A DNA stretch of 64,000 nt. Origin: Hoeflea phototrophica DFL-43 (GTDB taxonomy: Bacteria > Pseudomonadota > Alphaproteobacteria > Rhizobiales > Rhizobiaceae). The notes below the pieces were generated by a model. The model worked only from the letters and a program-made list of their open reading frames with translations, had not been told where the DNA came from and searched no databases. This document shows positions 8,635 to 17,122 of the stretch, piece after piece. Each line of letters begins with the position of its first letter. The first letter of the stretch is position 1. Where the stretch lies: contig NZ_CM002917.1 of assembly GCF_000154705.2 (NCBI RefSeq), forward strand, positions 2,791,659 to 2,855,658, written 5' to 3'. Position numbers and translations under genes: made by a program.

Positions 8635-10506
8635 TTACGAATTGCCTTCGATCTGCTCATCGGCAATGCCGAATTTCTTGATCCTCGAATAGAGCGTGGT
8701 TGGCCTGATGCCCAGCAGGTTGGCAGCACCATCATCGCCCGAGACCTTTCCATTGGTCATCTTGAGGCAGGCGATGATGTTCTTGATCTGCAGGTCGCGC
8801 ATCTGCTCCTCGGTCATCACCTCTGTGTCCAGCTCCGAGAGGCGCTTGCGGCCAAGCTTGTGGAATTCAAGCACCAGCTTGTCGCCGCGTGAGAGGATCG
8901 CACCCCGTTCAATGACATTTTGCAGCTCCCTGACATTGCCGGGCCAGTGATAGGCCTGCAACTCACGGATATTGGCCTTCGTCACCGTCGGCTTGGGCAA
9001 GTTGAGGCGTTCGCAGGCGAGCTTGAGAAAATACTGCGTCAGTTCCGGAATGTCCGCGACCCGCTCGCGCAAGGGGCGGCATTCAATCGGAAACACATTG
9101 AGGAAGAAGTACAGATCCTCGCGGAAACTGCCCTGCTTGACGCAGAGCTCGAGATCCTTGGTCGAGGCGGCAATCACCCGCACATTGATCTTGTTTGTCC
9201 GTGATTCTCCCAGACGCTCGAAGGTCTTGTCGCGCAGCACCTTCAGGATCGTGCCCTGCAGATCGAGCGGAATTTCAGAGACTTCGTCGAGAAACAGCGT
9301 CCCGCCATTGGCAATCTCGATCTTGCCGGTCCTGTCATGAAGCGCGCCGGCAAACGCGCCACGCACATGCCCGAACAGCTCGCTTTCAAAACTGGCAGGC
9401 GAAATCCCCGCACAATTGACCCGGATGATCGGACGTTTGGCCCGCGAGCTTGCCTTGTGGGTGGCAGAGGCGACCAGAGCCTTGCCGGTGCCACCTTCCC
9501 CGGTGATCAGCACATTGCTCTCGGTTGCCGCCACAAGATTGATCTGTGCCAGCGTACGCTGGATCGCCGGTGAACCGCCAACCAGATCATAATGCGAACG
9601 CACCTGCTGGATCTCTTCCTGCAGATATTCGTTTTCCTGCTCAAGCCGTTCCCGCAACGCTTCGATCTGCTCCATCGCCTGATGCAGCTTGCGTTCATTT
9701 TCGCGCCGGTCGGTGACATCGCGAAACACCACCACCGCACCGGCCAGAACCTGCTGGTCGTAAATCGGCGTCGATGTGTATTCGACTTCGATCGGGCGCC
9801 CATCCTTGTGCCAGAAGACTTCGTCCTCGATCCTGGCAACCTTCTCGTTGCGAAAGCTGTGATAGATCGGACACTCCCGTGAAGGATAGACCGTGCCATC
9901 GGGATGGTGATGGTGTATCATCGCATGGATGTCCTGGCCAAGCAGGTCCTCTGCCGTCCACCCGAGAATGCTCTGCGCCGCTCGGTTGACGAAGGTGGTC
10001 TTGCCTTCGAGATTGATGCCGTAGATCCCCTCACCCGCAGCGTCCAGAATGAGTTGGTTCTCGCTTTCCATCTCGCGAAAGAAATCCCGCGCGCGGTTCC
10101 ATTCCATCAGGCCCTTGTTGTGCAAATCCGTTGTCGTGACCTGTTGGGTGCGGGCGTGGAAGCCAGCCAGGTCGATGATCTGGATGAGCAGATGGCGCCG
10201 GTTGCGGCTGCGGATCAGCTTGCTGTGCAGCTCCGCCTGGATCGCCGTCCCCGATCTCGCAGTCAGCGTGATGTCGCGGGTCCAGCTTTCTCCGTAATGA
10301 TCCACCGCTTCGGTAAAAACGATCAATTTGGCAAGCTCGCTGCCCAGCACATCGGCGAAGGCGCTGCCGGGCAAATCATCCTCTTCCAGAAGCCGCGATG
10401 CATGCCCGTTTGCGGCATCGATGACCCCGCTGTCGGTGTCGACGAGCAAGGTCGGCAGTGCCGTCAGTTCTATGGTTTTGGACAGGGCTTCGAGTGACAG
10501 ATCCAT
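8635..10506 (-). CDS. Sigma-54-dependent activator (PAS-PAS-AAA+-Fis HTH)
   Basis: A 623-residue enhancer-binding protein. An N-terminal PAS-like domain (about 10-120) and a second PAS (about 145-265) are followed by a coiled coil (265-305), an AAA+ domain (about 307-540) and a Fis-type helix-turn-helix (about 570-615). Walker A reads GEGGTGKA (336-343; normally GKE), the sigma-54 loop reads GAFAGA (383-388; normally GAFTGA), Walker B reads GGTLFLDE (401-408), and the arginine-finger stretch FREDLYFFL (461-469) lacks the second Arg. I start at the ATG at 10506; an in-frame ATG at 10539 is possible. It probably controls both flanking operons. Confidence 0.92.
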   Translation of the reverse strand: MDLSLEALSKTIELTALPTLLVDTDSGVIDAANGHASRLLEEDDLPGSAFADVLGSELAKLIVFTEAVDHYGESWTRDITLTARSGTAIQAELHSKLIRSRNRRHLLIQIIDLAGFHARTQQVTTTDLHNKGLMEWNRARDFFREMESENQLILDAAGEGIYGINLEGKTTFVNRAAQSILGWTAEDLLGQDIHAMIHHHHPDGTVYPSRECPIYHSFRNEKVARIEDEVFWHKDGRPIEVEYTSTPIYDQQVLAGAVVVFRDVTDRRENERKLHQAMEQIEALRERLEQENEYLQEEIQQVRSHYDLVGGSPAIQRTLAQINLVAATESNVLITGEGGTGKALVASATHKASSRAKRPIIRVNCAGISPASFESELFGHVRGAFAGALHDRTGKIEIANGGTLFLDEVSEIPLDLQGTILKVLRDKTFERLGESRTNKINVRVIAASTKDLELCVKQGSFREDLYFFLNVFPIECRPLRERVADIPELTQYFLKLACERLNLPKPTVTKANIRELQAYHWPGNVRELQNVIERGAILSRGDKLVLEFHKLGRKRLSELDTEVMTEEQMRDLQIKNIIACLKMTNGKVSGDDGAANLLGIRPTTLYSRIKKFGIADEQIEGNS

Positions 10507-10541
10507 GCCGCAAAGAATGCAACAGCTTTCCACTATCATCA

Positions 10542-10561
10542 ACGAAATTTCGTAATTTACG
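10542..10561. promoter_or_regulatory. Candidate enhancer (UAS) palindromes
   Basis: Two overlapping perfect palindromes: ACGAAATTTCGT (10542-10553) and CGTAA-T-TTACG (10551-10561). They lie at the 5' end of the activator gene, about 90 bases before the candidate -24 element of the divergent operon, a usual distance for an activator binding site. A relative, GTAATTTAT, occurs at 1596-1604 upstream of the first sigma-54 promoter. Binding by the neighbouring activator is inference. Confidence 0.4.
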
Positions 10562-10628
10562 ATATTTCATAAATATTTGACTTTCCTAATTCGTTTTTTT
10601 CTTCATTTTTTCAATATTTTACCGAATC

Positions 10629-10641
10629 TCGGAGTTTCCGA
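10629..10641. promoter_or_regulatory. Short palindrome TCGGA-GTT-TCCGA
   Basis: A 5-3-5 perfect inverted repeat just upstream of the candidate sigma-54 promoter, in an AT-rich region. Part of it can also pair with AAAACTCC downstream (10652-10659). It may be a regulator site; no known consensus is matched. Confidence 0.3.
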
Positions 10642-10646
10642 TTTTT

Positions 10647-10664
10647 TCGGGAAAACTCCTGCGG
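10647..10664 (+). promoter_or_regulatory. Candidate sigma-54 promoter for the cyanate operon
   Basis: GG at 10649-10650 and GC at 10661-10662 are separated by exactly ten bases, as RpoN promoters require. The flanks fit poorly (TCGGGAAAA instead of TTGGCACG), so the site is weaker than the one at 1629. It lies about 45 bases before the ATG at 10707. Just downstream is a 7-6-7 inverted repeat, GACCAAA and TTTGGTC (10664-10683). Confidence 0.45.
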
Positions 10665-10706
10665 ACCAAATTAACCTTTGGTCATCGAACACGTCAGGAG
10701 ATCAAG

Positions 10707-12086
10707 ATGACCATGAAAAGCCTGGGCAACCCTTTTTCGTCGAAGACCGATCTGCGCCATGGTGCGGATTGCGGCTGCAAATCATGCGCGTCGGGCGAAT
10801 TTCGTGCGGATGACGCTTCCCCGCAATCATCAGAAGCAATGCTCGAGCGCGCTGTTGAAAGCGCAATCGTTCGCTCGGTCTTCGGACACTCCGACATTGG
10901 TCGCCGCTCATTCATGGGCATGGTTGGCGGAGCAACCGCTGCCGCGGCTCTTGCTTCAGTGTTCCCGATGGACAAGGCGAAAGCAGCCATCCTCGACAAT
11001 CTGGGGACACCGGAGAAGACCGACCTCAACATAGGCTTCGTTCCGATCACCTGCGCCACACCAATCATCATGGCTCAGCCATTGGGCTTTTATGAGCGGT
11101 ATGGCCTCAACGCCCAGGTGATCAAGACCGCCGGCTGGGCCGTTGCCCGCGACAAGTCGCTCGCCGGCGAGTATGACGCCAGCCACATGCTGACCCCGAT
11201 GCCGCTGGCCATGACGCTCGGCGCCGGATCGACAGCGACCCCCTACATCATGCCCGCCGTGGAAAACATCAACGGCCAGGCCATCGTCTTGTCCAACGAG
11301 CACAAGGACAAGCGCGATCCCAAGCAGTGGAAGGGCTTCACCTTCGGCGTGCCGTTCGAATATTCGATGCACAACTTCCTGCTGCGTTACTATGTGGCCG
11401 AATTCGGCCTGGATCCCGACGTCGACATCCAGATCCGCGTCGTTCCGCCCCCGGAAATGGTCGCCAACCTTCGCGCAGGCAACCTCGATGGCTACCTCTC
11501 GCCCGACCCGTTCAACCAGCGTGCGGTCTGGGAAGGCATTGGCTTCATCCACATCCTCACCAAGGAAATCTGGGAAGGCCATCCGTGCTGCGCCTTTGCG
11601 GCTCCCCTCTCCTTCGCCGAACAACTTCCCAACACCTACGGGGCGCTGTTGAAGTCGATCATCGATGCGACCCAGTACGCCTCCAATCCGGACAACCGGA
11701 AAGAGATTTCGGAAGCCATCGCGCCGACCAACTATCTCAACCAGCCGGTTCCGGTGATCGAGCAGGTCCTCACGGGCACCTATGCCGACGGACTTGGCGA
11801 AGTGAAGCAGGTTCCCGACCGGATCGACTTCGATCCGTTCCCCTGGCATTCGATGGGCGTCTGGATCCTCACCCAGATGAAGCGCTGGGGCTATATCGAG
11901 GGCGACATCGACTACAAGGCCGTGGCCGAGCAGGTCTACCTTGCTGCCGATGCGCGCAAGATCATGACCGATCTCGGGTACGACGCGCCCACCGAGACCT
12001 ACAAGAGCCATGTCATCATGGGCAAGACCTTCGATCCGGAGACCCCTGAGGACTACGTCTCCAGCTTCGCTATCGGCAAGGGCTGA
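10707..12086 (+). CDS. cynA: ABC substrate-binding protein, nitrate/cyanate (NrtA/CynA) family
   Basis: A 459-residue binding protein. The N-terminal region has a Cys-rich stretch (CGCKSCASG), then a twin-arginine-like signal (GRRSFMGMVGGAT, near 72-84). The mature part has the family segments PPPEM and HPCC. The ATG at 10707 is preceded by AGGAG. Followed by permease, ATPase and cyanase in the order of cyanobacterial cynABDS, it is likely the cyanate (or nitrate) receptor. The unusually long, Cys-containing leader before the signal is odd. Confidence 0.75.
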   Translation: MTMKSLGNPFSSKTDLRHGADCGCKSCASGEFRADDASPQSSEAMLERAVESAIVRSVFGHSDIGRRSFMGMVGGATAAAALASVFPMDKAKAAILDNLGTPEKTDLNIGFVPITCATPIIMAQPLGFYERYGLNAQVIKTAGWAVARDKSLAGEYDASHMLTPMPLAMTLGAGSTATPYIMPAVENINGQAIVLSNEHKDKRDPKQWKGFTFGVPFEYSMHNFLLRYYVAEFGLDPDVDIQIRVVPPPEMVANLRAGNLDGYLSPDPFNQRAVWEGIGFIHILTKEIWEGHPCCAFAAPLSFAEQLPNTYGALLKSIIDATQYASNPDNRKEISEAIAPTNYLNQPVPVIEQVLTGTYADGLGEVKQVPDRIDFDPFPWHSMGVWILTQMKRWGYIEGDIDYKAVAEQVYLAADARKIMTDLGYDAPTETYKSHVIMGKTFDPETPEDYVSSFAIGKG

Positions 12087-12089
12087 TCA

Positions 12090-12923
12090 ATGGCAACTCT
12101 CTCGCTCAATCAGCGCGCGGCCATCCTCTCGCTTGTTCTGCTTTTTGCGGGATTGCTGGTCTGGGAGGCAGCGATTCCGGCCCAGAAGGCGGCGGGTGAG
12201 TTGACGGAGTATGAGCGCCTGACAGGCGGCGGCGCGCCAAAAGCCGGCGTGCCGCCGCCCAGCCAGGTGTTCCAGAAGGCATGGAACGAGCTGAGCAACC
12301 CGTTCTACGATGCCGGCCCCAACGACAAGGGGATCGGTATCCAGATCGGATATTCGATCTACCGGGTCTTGAGTGGCTACGCCCTGGCAGCCCTTGTTGC
12401 CATTCCGCTCGGCTTCCTCATCGGCATGTCGACGGTGGCCTACAAGGCGCTCAATCCCTTCATCCAGGTGCTACGGCCGATCTCGCCGCTGGCCTGGATG
12501 CCACTGGCGCTGTTCATCATCCAGGACAGCGAACGCAGTGCGATCTTCGTGATCTTCATCTGTTCGATCTGGCCGATGCTGATCAACACAGCCTTTGGTG
12601 TCGCAGGTGTCAGGAAGGACTGGGTCAATGTTGCAAAGACCCATGAACTGGGCGCATTGCGGACAGCTTTCATGGTGATCCTGCCGGCCGCAGCCCCAAC
12701 CATCGTGACCGGCATGCGGATTTCCATCGGGATTGCCTGGCTGGTGATCGTCGCCGCCGAGATGCTCGTGGGCGGCACCGGCATTGGCTACTACGTTTGG
12801 AACGAATGGAACAATCTCGACCTCACCTCGGTGATCTTCTCGATCCTCATGATCGGGGTCGTCGGCATGGCCCTCGACGCAATGTTTGGCATTCTGCAGC
12901 GCCTCGTCGCCTACAGTGAATAG
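12090..12923 (+). CDS. cynB: ABC transporter permease, nitrate/cyanate type
   Basis: A 277-residue NrtB/CynB-type permease with about six membrane segments. Family signatures include QVLRPISPLAWMPLALF and the EAA-type loop before ILPAAAPTIVTGMRISIG. It starts 3 bases after the binding-protein stop. A loop with TEYERLTGGGAPKAG lies in the periplasmic segment after the first helix. Paralog of the permease at 3820. Confidence 0.78.
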   Translation: MATLSLNQRAAILSLVLLFAGLLVWEAAIPAQKAAGELTEYERLTGGGAPKAGVPPPSQVFQKAWNELSNPFYDAGPNDKGIGIQIGYSIYRVLSGYALAALVAIPLGFLIGMSTVAYKALNPFIQVLRPISPLAWMPLALFIIQDSERSAIFVIFICSIWPMLINTAFGVAGVRKDWVNVAKTHELGALRTAFMVILPAAAPTIVTGMRISIGIAWLVIVAAEMLVGGTGIGYYVWNEWNNLDLTSVIFSILMIGVVGMALDAMFGILQRLVAYSE

Positions 12924-12932
12924 GAGCAGCAA

Positions 12933-13817
12933 GTGAGCAAAAGCTATCTCAGTGTCGAAGGCCTCACCCAGCGTTACGCCGATGGAAGCGGCGGCGAGAT
13001 GACCGTGTTCGAAGGCGCCAATTTCACTGTCGAAAAGGGCGAGTTCGTCGTCATTCTGGGTCATTCCGGCTGTGGCAAGTCCACCATCATGAACATTCTG
13101 GCCGGGCTCGCGCAGGCCACCGAAGGTGTTGTGATCATGGATGGCAAGGAAGTTTCCGGGCCGAGTCTTGATCGCGGCGTGGTGTTTCAGAACTACTCGC
13201 TGCTGCCATGGCTTTCGACGATCAAGAACGTCACCTTCGCAGTCGCCGCCCGCCATCCCGACTGGTCGCGTGAACAGGTCCTGGCCCATTCCAAGAAACA
13301 TCTGGAAATGGTTGGCCTCAATGAAAGCGTGTTTCATCGCAAGCCCAGCCAGTTGTCGGGTGGCATGCGCCAGCGCGTCTCCATCGCCCGCGCCTTTTCG
13401 ATCAGCCCCAAGCTGCTTCTGCTGGATGAACCCTTCGGCGCGCTCGACGCGCTCACACGCGGCACCATTCAGGATGAGTTGCTCAAGGTATGGGCGGGAA
13501 CCGAACAGACCGTGTTCATGATCACCCATGACATCGACGAGGCGATCCTGCTCGCTGACCGCATCCTGCTGATGACAAACGGGCCTTTTGCCCGCGTGGC
13601 TGAATCGGTCGAGATCACGATCCCGCGTCCGCGCAACCGAACCGAGATCGTTGAGCATCCGAACTACTATGCGATCCGCAATCATCTGGTTCAGTTCCTC
13701 GGCGTCCGCTCTAAGGAACTGGCCGGAACCACCGGCTCGGAAGACAACAGACCCGAAACCGTGCGTATCGACCTCACCAAGGCGGGCAAGACAAAGACTG
13801 CCAAGATCGCCGTTTGA
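12933..13817 (+). CDS. cynD: ABC transporter ATP-binding protein, nitrate/cyanate type
   Basis: A 294-residue ATPase. Walker A GHSGCGKST (near 47-55), signature LSGGMRQRVSIA, Walker B LLLLDEPFGALD and an H-loop THD are present. The start is GTG with AGGAGC upstream. Gene order (binding protein, permease, ATPase, cyanase) is that of the cyanate transporter operon. The nitrate transporter ATPases are nearly identical in motif, so substrate rests on context. Confidence 0.78.
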   Translation: MSKSYLSVEGLTQRYADGSGGEMTVFEGANFTVEKGEFVVILGHSGCGKSTIMNILAGLAQATEGVVIMDGKEVSGPSLDRGVVFQNYSLLPWLSTIKNVTFAVAARHPDWSREQVLAHSKKHLEMVGLNESVFHRKPSQLSGGMRQRVSIARAFSISPKLLLLDEPFGALDALTRGTIQDELLKVWAGTEQTVFMITHDIDEAILLADRILLMTNGPFARVAESVEITIPRPRNRTEIVEHPNYYAIRNHLVQFLGVRSKELAGTTGSEDNRPETVRIDLTKAGKTKTAKIAV

Positions 13818-13840
13818 CCAAACCAACAGGAGGCATTCCC

Positions 13841-14293
13841 ATGACCAAAATGATGACAAAAGAAGATGTGACCGAAATGATCCTGTCGGCAAAGCGCACC
13901 GCAGGTCTCACCTGGGAAGGCATTGCCGAACAGATCGGAATGTCGCCGGTCTGGACCCATTCCGCCGCCATGGGCATGAACGCAATGCCCAAGGACAAGG
14001 CCGATGCGCTGGCATCCGCAATGGGCCTGCCGCAGGAAGCCTCGCTGGTCCTGCAGGAATCCCCAACCAAGATCTGGGAGCAGTCAGTTCCAACAGACCC
14101 CTGCATTTACCGCCTCTACGAGATCGTCGGCGTATATGGCCCGACCATCAAGGCGCTCATTCATGAGAAGTTCGGCGACGGCATCATGTCGGCCATCGAT
14201 TTCGACATGCAGATCACCCGCGTCGAGAACCCCAAAGGCGACCGCGTCAAAATCGAAATGTCGGGCAAGTATCTGGGCTATAACTCCTGGTGA
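13841..14293 (+). CDS. cynS: Cyanate hydratase (cyanase)
   Basis: A 150-residue cyanase. It converts cyanate plus bicarbonate to carbamate and CO2, then ammonia. The N-terminal helix-turn-helix-like helical domain is followed by the catalytic domain. The active-site residues fit E. coli CynS Arg96, Glu99 and Ser122 as Arg91 and Glu94 (in YRLYE) and Ser117 (in GIMSAIDF). The conserved KALIHEKFGDGI block is intact. The start has a perfect AGGAGG seven bases upstream. Its place after a dedicated ABC importer gives imported or internally generated cyanate as nitrogen source. Confidence 0.97.
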   Translation: MTKMMTKEDVTEMILSAKRTAGLTWEGIAEQIGMSPVWTHSAAMGMNAMPKDKADALASAMGLPQEASLVLQESPTKIWEQSVPTDPCIYRLYEIVGVYGPTIKALIHEKFGDGIMSAIDFDMQITRVENPKGDRVKIEMSGKYLGYNSW

Positions 14294-14330
14294 TGTCGGG
14301 CACGGCCATTCCGGATAATTGGACAGGTTC

Positions 14331-14795
14331 ATGACACGGCCACCCATCCCGCCCTTTACCGAAGAGACGGCCCGGCAGAAAGTCCGGGCCGCAGAAGATG
14401 GCTGGAACGGCCGCAATCCTGCAACGGTTGCACAGGCATACACGCCGGACAGCGTCTGGCGTAACCGCTCGGAATTCCTCAAGGGCCGGGCCGAAATCGA
14501 AGCCTTCCTTACACGCAAGTGGGAGAAGGAGCGCGAGTACCGTCTGATCAAGGAGCTTTGGGCCTTCACGGGCAACCGTATTGCCGTGCGTTTTGCCTAT
14601 GAGTGGCATGATCACGAGGGCAACTGGTTCCGCTCCTACGGCAACGAGAACTGGGAGTTCGATGAGGGCGGCTACATGTCAGCCCGCCACGCCAGCATCA
14701 ATGATCTTCCGATCGACGAGAGCGAACGCAAATTCCTCTGGCCTCAGGGCCGACGCCCGGATGACCATCCCGAATTGTCCGATCTGGGATTCTAG
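14331..14795 (+). CDS. NTF2-like (DUF1348-type) protein
   Basis: A 154-residue protein resembling the DUF1348/SnoaL-like NTF2 fold: [14 protein letters not shown], then [18 protein letters not shown] and, near the end, [18 protein letters not shown]. Such small cone-shaped barrels bind or convert small hydrophobic ligands; the role of this subfamily is unknown. It starts 37 bases after cynS on the same strand and is probably the last gene of the cyanate operon. I use the ATG at 14331 rather than the TTG at 14319. Confidence 0.8.
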   Translation: MTRPPIPPFTEETARQKVRAAEDGWNGRNPATVAQAYTPDSVWRNRSEFLKGRAEIEAFLTRKWEKEREYRLIKELWAFTGNRIAVRFAYEWHDHEGNWFRSYGNENWEFDEGGYMSARHASINDLPIDESERKFLWPQGRRPDDHPELSDLGF

Positions 14796-14855
14796 ACCTG
14801 CGATGCCGTCGCAGGAATTTGTGCCGCGCGATTGGCTCCCGACAGACCTGGTGAT

Positions 14856-16349
14856 CTAGCCCGTATAGCCTCGGATCGCAGCGCGCGCCCCCTCGCTCCA
14901 GATCATATCGAGCGCACGAACGAAGGCTTGCGAAAAGCGCTCATCCCGAGCGAGGTCGCCATAGATATGGCTTTGCGCAAGCCATGTGTCAGGCTTCTCT
15001 CGCGCAATTTCTGCCGCGGCCGCCAAAGCGGGCCATTCGGGATCGTTGGCTTCGATCGCGCTGCCATTCTCGCGCACGCCGGCGCACATGCGCGCCCACA
15101 GCGCCTCAACAAGCGCCAGCCCGTCTACAGGGCGGCCATCTGCAAGCGCATCCCGGATGATCGGCACCACAAAGCCCCGGTGCCGCGACAGCCCGTCAAA
15201 GGCAACACGTCGGGTGGTGTCATGAATTTCCGGGTTTGAAAAACGCGAGGTGATCAACGCCACATACTCGAGCGAGGTCATTTCGGGCGTGCCCCCGACC
15301 AGCGGCGCGATCTCGGTGTTTTGGACCTTGGCAAAGAGCGCAGCAATGTCGCGGTCCGCCATGCAGCCGGCAATCGTTTCAACCGAAAGCAATTCACCTG
15401 CATTGGCAAGCACCTGATGGCCTGCATTGAGGATGCGGATCTTCATCGCTTCATAGGTGTGAACCTCAGGGGTGAAGGTCGCGCCGACGCAGTCCCAATC
15501 GGGCCGTCCGGCGCAAAAATCATCCTCGATGATCCACTGCCGGAAATTCTCATGTGTAACGGGCGCCGCATCGTCGATGCCGAACTTTCGTGCAAGCGCA
15601 ATTTCCGCCGGACCGGTCGCGGGCACGATGCAATCGACCATCGAGTTGGGAAAGGCACCCTTGGCGTCGATCCAGTCTGCCAGATCCGGATCCGTTTGCC
15701 GCGCAAGTGTGACGACCGCGGTTCGGGTAATGTCGCCATTGCCCTTGAGATTGTCACAGCTCTGCACCGTGAATGGGCCCTCGCCGGATGTCCACCTCAC
15801 ACGAAGACCGGCGACGATTGCGCCAAAGACGGTACGCGGTGCATCGGGATTGGCGATATCATGCCGGATGTCGGGATGCGCCAGATCGAGGCCGCCGCTT
15901 TGAGCAGACACGAAATACCCGCCCTCGGTGACGGTCAGTGAGACGATGCGGATGGCTGGATCGGCGATACAGCGGATCAGGGCTGCATTGCCCTCCTCGA
16001 CCGGCAGGAAATCAATCATCGCACCGGTGATCTCCACCGAGATGCCGTCGGGGTCGAGTTCGATCAGCGTTGTCAGGCAATCCTGCGCCAGCAGTTTCTC
16101 ACGCATCACCGCGTCGGTGGCGCGCACACCGGCGCCGACTATCGCCCAATCCAGCGCTGCACCTGTCTGCATCAGCCGGTGCAGGTACCAGGCCTGATGA
16201 GCCCGGTGGAAATTGCCAAGCCCGACATGGACAATACCCGGCTTGAGCCGGGCACGGTCATAGCCGGGGCGTGCAATATCGTTGGCGAGATCGGAAACTG
16301 TCTTGTTGCAAAGCCTGATCGCATCTTTGCCGTGGACGGGGGTACTCAT
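14856..16349 (-). CDS. mtlK: Mannitol 2-dehydrogenase family polyol dehydrogenase
   Basis: A 497-residue long-chain NAD-dependent polyol dehydrogenase (mannitol to fructose, also arabitol or sorbitol in relatives). The N-terminal Rossmann domain has IVHVGLGNFHRAHQA, the family signature. The C-terminal helical domain has the catalytic Lys block (SMVDCIVPATG, then KIRILNAGHQ). Its ATG overlaps the smoS stop by one base (ATGA). It is the last gene of the smo operon, in the same order as in Rhodobacter. Confidence 0.92.
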   Translation of the reverse strand: MSTPVHGKDAIRLCNKTVSDLANDIARPGYDRARLKPGIVHVGLGNFHRAHQAWYLHRLMQTGAALDWAIVGAGVRATDAVMREKLLAQDCLTTLIELDPDGISVEITGAMIDFLPVEEGNAALIRCIADPAIRIVSLTVTEGGYFVSAQSGGLDLAHPDIRHDIANPDAPRTVFGAIVAGLRVRWTSGEGPFTVQSCDNLKGNGDITRTAVVTLARQTDPDLADWIDAKGAFPNSMVDCIVPATGPAEIALARKFGIDDAAPVTHENFRQWIIEDDFCAGRPDWDCVGATFTPEVHTYEAMKIRILNAGHQVLANAGELLSVETIAGCMADRDIAALFAKVQNTEIAPLVGGTPEMTSLEYVALITSRFSNPEIHDTTRRVAFDGLSRHRGFVVPIIRDALADGRPVDGLALVEALWARMCAGVRENGSAIEANDPEWPALAAAAEIAREKPDTWLAQSHIYGDLARDERFSQAFVRALDMIWSEGARAAIRGYTG

Positions 16350-17122
16350 CAGCTCATCCAGTTTCCGCCGTCCACATTGTAGGTCTGGGCGACGATGTAG
16401 CCGGCCTCTTCTGAAGCGAGAAACACTGCCATCCCTTCAAGGTCTGCCGCGGTTCCCATACGGCCATAGGGCACGGCCTCGCCCACTTCCTTCTTCTTCT
16501 GCCCCGGGGCCTTGCCTTCGTATCTCGCAAAGAATGCATCAACGCCATCCCAGTGCTCGCCATCCACCACACCCGGCGCTATTGCGTTGACATTGATGCC
16601 GTGCTTGATCAGATCGAGCCCGGCCGACTGGGTCAGGCTGATGACAGCGGCCTTGGTGGCACAGTAGACGCCAACCAGCGCCTCGCCGCGGCGCCCCGCC
16701 TGAGAGGCCATGTTGATGATCCGCCCCGGAATGCCCTTTTCAATCATATGGCGCGCCACCGCCTGCAAGGTGAACAGCGTTCCGCCAACGTTGATATCGA
16801 AGGTTGTGGCGTAGTCGTTGCGGTCGATTTCGACAATCGGTGCGGCAGTAAAGATGGCGGCATTGTTGACCAGGATGTCGATCTGTCTGAAAGCGGCCAC
16901 GCTTTGTGCTACCGCGCTGTCGATGCTCTCCTGCCGTGTCACATCCATCTCGACGGCAATGGCTTCGTCTCCGAGTTCGGCTGCAGCCGCACGCGCACGG
17001 GCAAGATCGATATCGCCTATCGCCACGCAGGCGCCTTCGGCCACATAGCGGCGCGCAAAGGCAAGACCGATCCCGCGCGCTGCCCCGGTAATGAGCGCCG
17101 ATTTGCCCTCAAGACGTTTCAT
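16349..17122 (-). CDS. smoS: Sorbitol (L-iditol) 2-dehydrogenase, SDR family
   Basis: A 257-residue short-chain dehydrogenase oxidising sorbitol to fructose. The nucleotide motif TGAARGIG lies at 13-20, the NNAA motif near 90, the catalytic Ser in NMASQAG and the YxxxK pair in YCATK near 155. The C-terminal GGNWMS matches sorbitol dehydrogenases of Rhodobacter type. ATGA junctions with smoK and mtlK show translational coupling. Confidence 0.93.
   Translation of the reverse strand: MKRLEGKSALITGAARGIGLAFARRYVAEGACVAIGDIDLARARAAAAELGDEAIAVEMDVTRQESIDSAVAQSVAAFRQIDILVNNAAIFTAAPIVEIDRNDYATTFDINVGGTLFTLQAVARHMIEKGIPGRIINMASQAGRRGEALVGVYCATKAAVISLTQSAGLDLIKHGINVNAIAPGVVDGEHWDGVDAFFARYEGKAPGQKKKEVGEAVPYGRMGTAADLEGMAVFLASEEAGYIVAQTYNVDGGNWMS

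Noticed and set aside
10664..10683. GACCAAA-N6-TTTGGTC as an intrinsic terminator of an upstream transcript
   Set aside because: No T-run, and no plus-strand gene ends here; a regulatory palindrome is more likely.
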